Source: Waddlia sp964635295 (GTDB lineage Bacteria; Chlamydiota; Chlamydiia; Chlamydiales; Waddliaceae). Taken from it: a DNA stretch of 50,053 bases. Under the pieces are notes generated by a model. It was given only the letters and a program-made list of their open reading frames with translations. It was not told where the DNA came from and ran no database searches. The stretch is taken from positions 1 to 50,053 of the forward strand of contig CAZWOB010000006.1 of NCBI GenBank assembly GCA_964635295.1, in the 5' to 3' direction. Positions 48,421 through 50,053 of this stretch are shown piece by piece (the first letter of the stretch is position 1; each line of letters begins with the position of its first letter). Both the position numbers and the translations under genes were made by a program.

Positions 48421-49536
48421 CTACCTCCCTTCTATCCCGTGATTGACCCGGTACAGGACGATTCCGGAACAGGCGATGATCAGAAGATGGGGGAGAGTGT
48501 AGAGCATGATCGATAAAGAGAGATTCTGCTCAGCCCCTTTTCCGAGGAAAAAAGTCGTAATATAGAGCCCGGCCAGCAGGACGACCCACACAATTTTCTT
48601 CACGGATTGAGTCCGGTTGATGCTGATCCCAAAGGCCAGGCCCATCAAAGTAAAAGTGAAAGCGGCGAAACCAAGGGAAATGCGCCGAATGATCTCAGAG
48701 TAGCAGCAGGCGACGCTGTTTGGCGAGGATTCCTGTTTTTGCTCTTCATGAAGACGTGCAAGCAGCTGTTCCATCGTATAATAGTCATTGTTCAGTTTCC
48801 AGCGCTTGTGCCTCATGAATTTGGAAAAATCGTCGGCCAACGTTTCTGTCTCATGGACATTTTCAATCATCAAATGATCGAAAGAATCGGGTTCTCCCGA
48901 AGGAATTGTTGTCACCATTGCGACGTCACTCCCTGCGAAGAGGTCATCATCGGCAATCAGTTCCTTTGCCAGGAACAGGGTGATCCTGGATTGGTTTTTA
49001 TTTGGCAGGGCCATGACCACGTCACCGGCATTTTTCCCCGGTTTTGATTCCCCCAAGGTATCAAAAAAACCGCCTTTAACACGCATCAAATGTTTGTTGC
49101 GCAAGAGGTGCAGCGGGTTCATCGAGCGGAGCTCTTCTTTCCACACGCCCGTTTGATAATGCGAATAGGTCGCGAGCTCGGAGATGACGTAGAAATTCAA
49201 GATCGCGACCAGTGCGGAACTGAAAAGGATCGGGGTCAGAAAGTCTTTGAGGGAGATGCCGCAGGACCTGAAAGCGGTCAGTTCATGCGTTTTGGAAAGT
49301 CTCTGAACAAGGAGAATGGACGAAATCAGGCAACTGACGGGGATGACAATGGGGAGGATGTAGGGGATCTGCATCAAGATAAAAAGCGCCGCAAGACCGG
49401 GAGTCGGGCTGAGAACGGCAAAGTGCGCAATCTCGTTAAGCCTCGCAGTCAGCAGGACGGCGATGAACGCCGTTGCACAAAGACCCATCACTTTGAAATA
49501 ATGGGCCAATAAATATCGCCAAATGATAGGGAACAT
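48421..49536 (-). CDS. lptF: LptF/LptG-family LPS export permease (proximal copy)
   Basis: A 371-residue protein with the same layout as its neighbour: MFPIIWRYLLAHYFKVMGLCATAFIAVLL at the N-terminus, ELTAFRSCGISLKDFLTPILF as the coupling loop, a periplasmic domain with LMRVKGGFFDTLGES, and three C-terminal helices (SLGFAAFTFTLMGLAFGISI, VVLLAGLYITTFFLGKG, LPHLLIIACSGIVLY). It pairs with the next gene as one heterodimer with LptB. From memory it corresponds to the CT838/CT839 pair, which is followed by tilS as here. Confidence 0.88.
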   Translation of the reverse strand: MFPIIWRYLLAHYFKVMGLCATAFIAVLLTARLNEIAHFAVLSPTPGLAALFILMQIPYILPIVIPVSCLISSILLVQRLSKTHELTAFRSCGISLKDFLTPILFSSALVAILNFYVISELATYSHYQTGVWKEELRSMNPLHLLRNKHLMRVKGGFFDTLGESKPGKNAGDVVMALPNKNQSRITLFLAKELIADDDLFAGSDVAMVTTIPSGEPDSFDHLMIENVHETETLADDFSKFMRHKRWKLNNDYYTMEQLLARLHEEQKQESSPNSVACCYSEIIRRISLGFAAFTFTLMGLAFGISINRTQSVKKIVWVVLLAGLYITTFFLGKGAEQNLSLSIMLYTLPHLLIIACSGIVLYRVNHGIEGR

Positions 49537-49583
49537 ATTTTATATATCATACTAAAAGTGTGACTTTTGTTACAATGAAGGGT

Positions 49584-49922
49584 ATGGCAAAAATATGGTA
49601 TTTATACATCGATGATCATCAAGAGGGGCCCTTTACCTATCTTGAGCTGTCTAAAGACGATCGGTTGACGCCGGAAACATTCGCCTGGAAAGAGGGAATG
49701 GAAGATTGGAAGCCGATAGCCGAAATTGAGGAGCTCAAAAAGCTGGTAGATCCAGGGAAACATGAGGAAGAGGGGAGTCTCGAGTTCGAAGAACCTGCGC
49801 CCGCTCCTGACGAGGAGATCGTGCTGGAAATGAAAGACGGGGGGCCGCCTCCCTATTTATGGATAGTGATCATCCTCATTGTTCTATTCTACGCCCTTTA
49901 TGAGTATTTTTGGTGGCAATGA
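49584..49922 (+). CDS. GYF_2 (DUF4339) domain membrane protein
   Basis: A 112-residue protein. MAKIWYLYIDDHQEGPFTYLELSKDDRLTPETFAWKEGMEDWKPIAEIEEL is a GYF_2 domain (W-Y, GPF/GPY, W-x-x-GM-x-x-W pattern), a small protein-interaction module. An acidic Pro linker (EEPAPAPDEE) and one C-terminal membrane helix (YLWIVIILIVLFYALYEYF) follow. ATG 49584 matches the family start; ATG 49575 is also possible, and TACAAT (49571-49576) could be a -10 box that gives a nearly leaderless message. It overlaps tilS (ATGA). Confidence 0.8.
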   Translation: MAKIWYLYIDDHQEGPFTYLELSKDDRLTPETFAWKEGMEDWKPIAEIEELKKLVDPGKHEEEGSLEFEEPAPAPDEEIVLEMKDGGPPPYLWIVIILIVLFYALYEYFWWQ

Positions 49923-50053
49923 ACCTTTACGCCTCCCGTTTTCTCCCTTTCCTCAAACGCTGCGGTCCACTGGATTTCCCGGTCCTGATCGCTTTGTCCG
50001 GCGGTCCCGATTCCATGGCCTTGCTGCACATGCTGCTCGAATACCGGAAAACA
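49919..50053 (+). CDS. tilS: tRNA(Ile)-lysidine synthase (5' part)
   Basis: 45 residues to the window edge. LIALSGGPDSMALLHMLLEY is the SGGxDS ATP-pyrophosphatase P-loop of TilS, which converts C34 of tRNA-Ile(CAU) to lysidine. It starts at ATG 49919, overlapping the GYF gene stop. Confidence 0.92.
   Translation, partial: MNLYASRFLPFLKRCGPLDFPVLIALSGGPDSMALLHMLLEYRKT

Overview
The window looks like a chromosomal scaffold of a Chlamydiae bacterium, most likely an environmental (amoeba- or arthropod-associated) family rather than Chlamydiaceae. The grounds are a csrA / YbjN-like chaperone / dnaQ cluster, a plant-type FabI, a DhnA-type aldolase, the order lptG-lptF / GYF protein / tilS next to a large chlamydia-style hypothetical protein, and several probable secreted effectors. 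I cannot name the species.

Layout. 0-5.7 kb: dnaQ (partial), a chaperone-like gene, csrA and a GTG-started mini-lipoprotein on the minus strand, a FliO-like protein, then a plus-strand run with a HAD phosphatase, folB, an SDR, a TTG-started unknown and a cysteine-peptidase-like lipoprotein. 5.8-20 kb: a RhoGAP-like effector candidate, fabI, a kinase-like membrane protein, a quinone oxidoreductase, ridA-phosphoesterase-udk, a SIMPL protein, aldolase, a small membrane protein, an epimerase, an MFS pump, tag, an FAD oxidoreductase and ada. 20-38.3 kb is accessory, AT-rich and repeat-rich. It holds a coiled-coil effector candidate, a GNAT, a 2563-residue FHA-like protein ending in a kinase-like domain, a 719-residue protein with a plant-IQM-like SGHY domain followed by two small paralogues, a pseudogene fragment, MITE-like elements, a Fic protein with its own operator-like repeats, and an array of palindromic cassettes ending at a tRNA-Ser gene. 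38.6-50 kb is housekeeping again: a large hypothetical, an M32 carboxypeptidase, a MurF-Alr fusion, NhaD, a periplasmic protein, LptG/LptF, a GYF protein and tilS (partial).

How it fits together. The flanks supply folate, fatty acid, peptidoglycan, LPS export, DNA alkylation repair and ion homeostasis functions. The centre resembles an effector/toxin island that abuts the 3' end of tRNA-Ser(UGA), a classic integration site. No integrase or transposase gene is visible. The short elements are therefore non-autonomous or remnants. The most unusual features are the tRNA-linked cassettes (each starts GGAAGAG and ends CTCTTCC like the tRNA, and they are separated by terminator-like T-runs), the two hairpin element families whose arms have changed in step, and the eukaryote-like domains.
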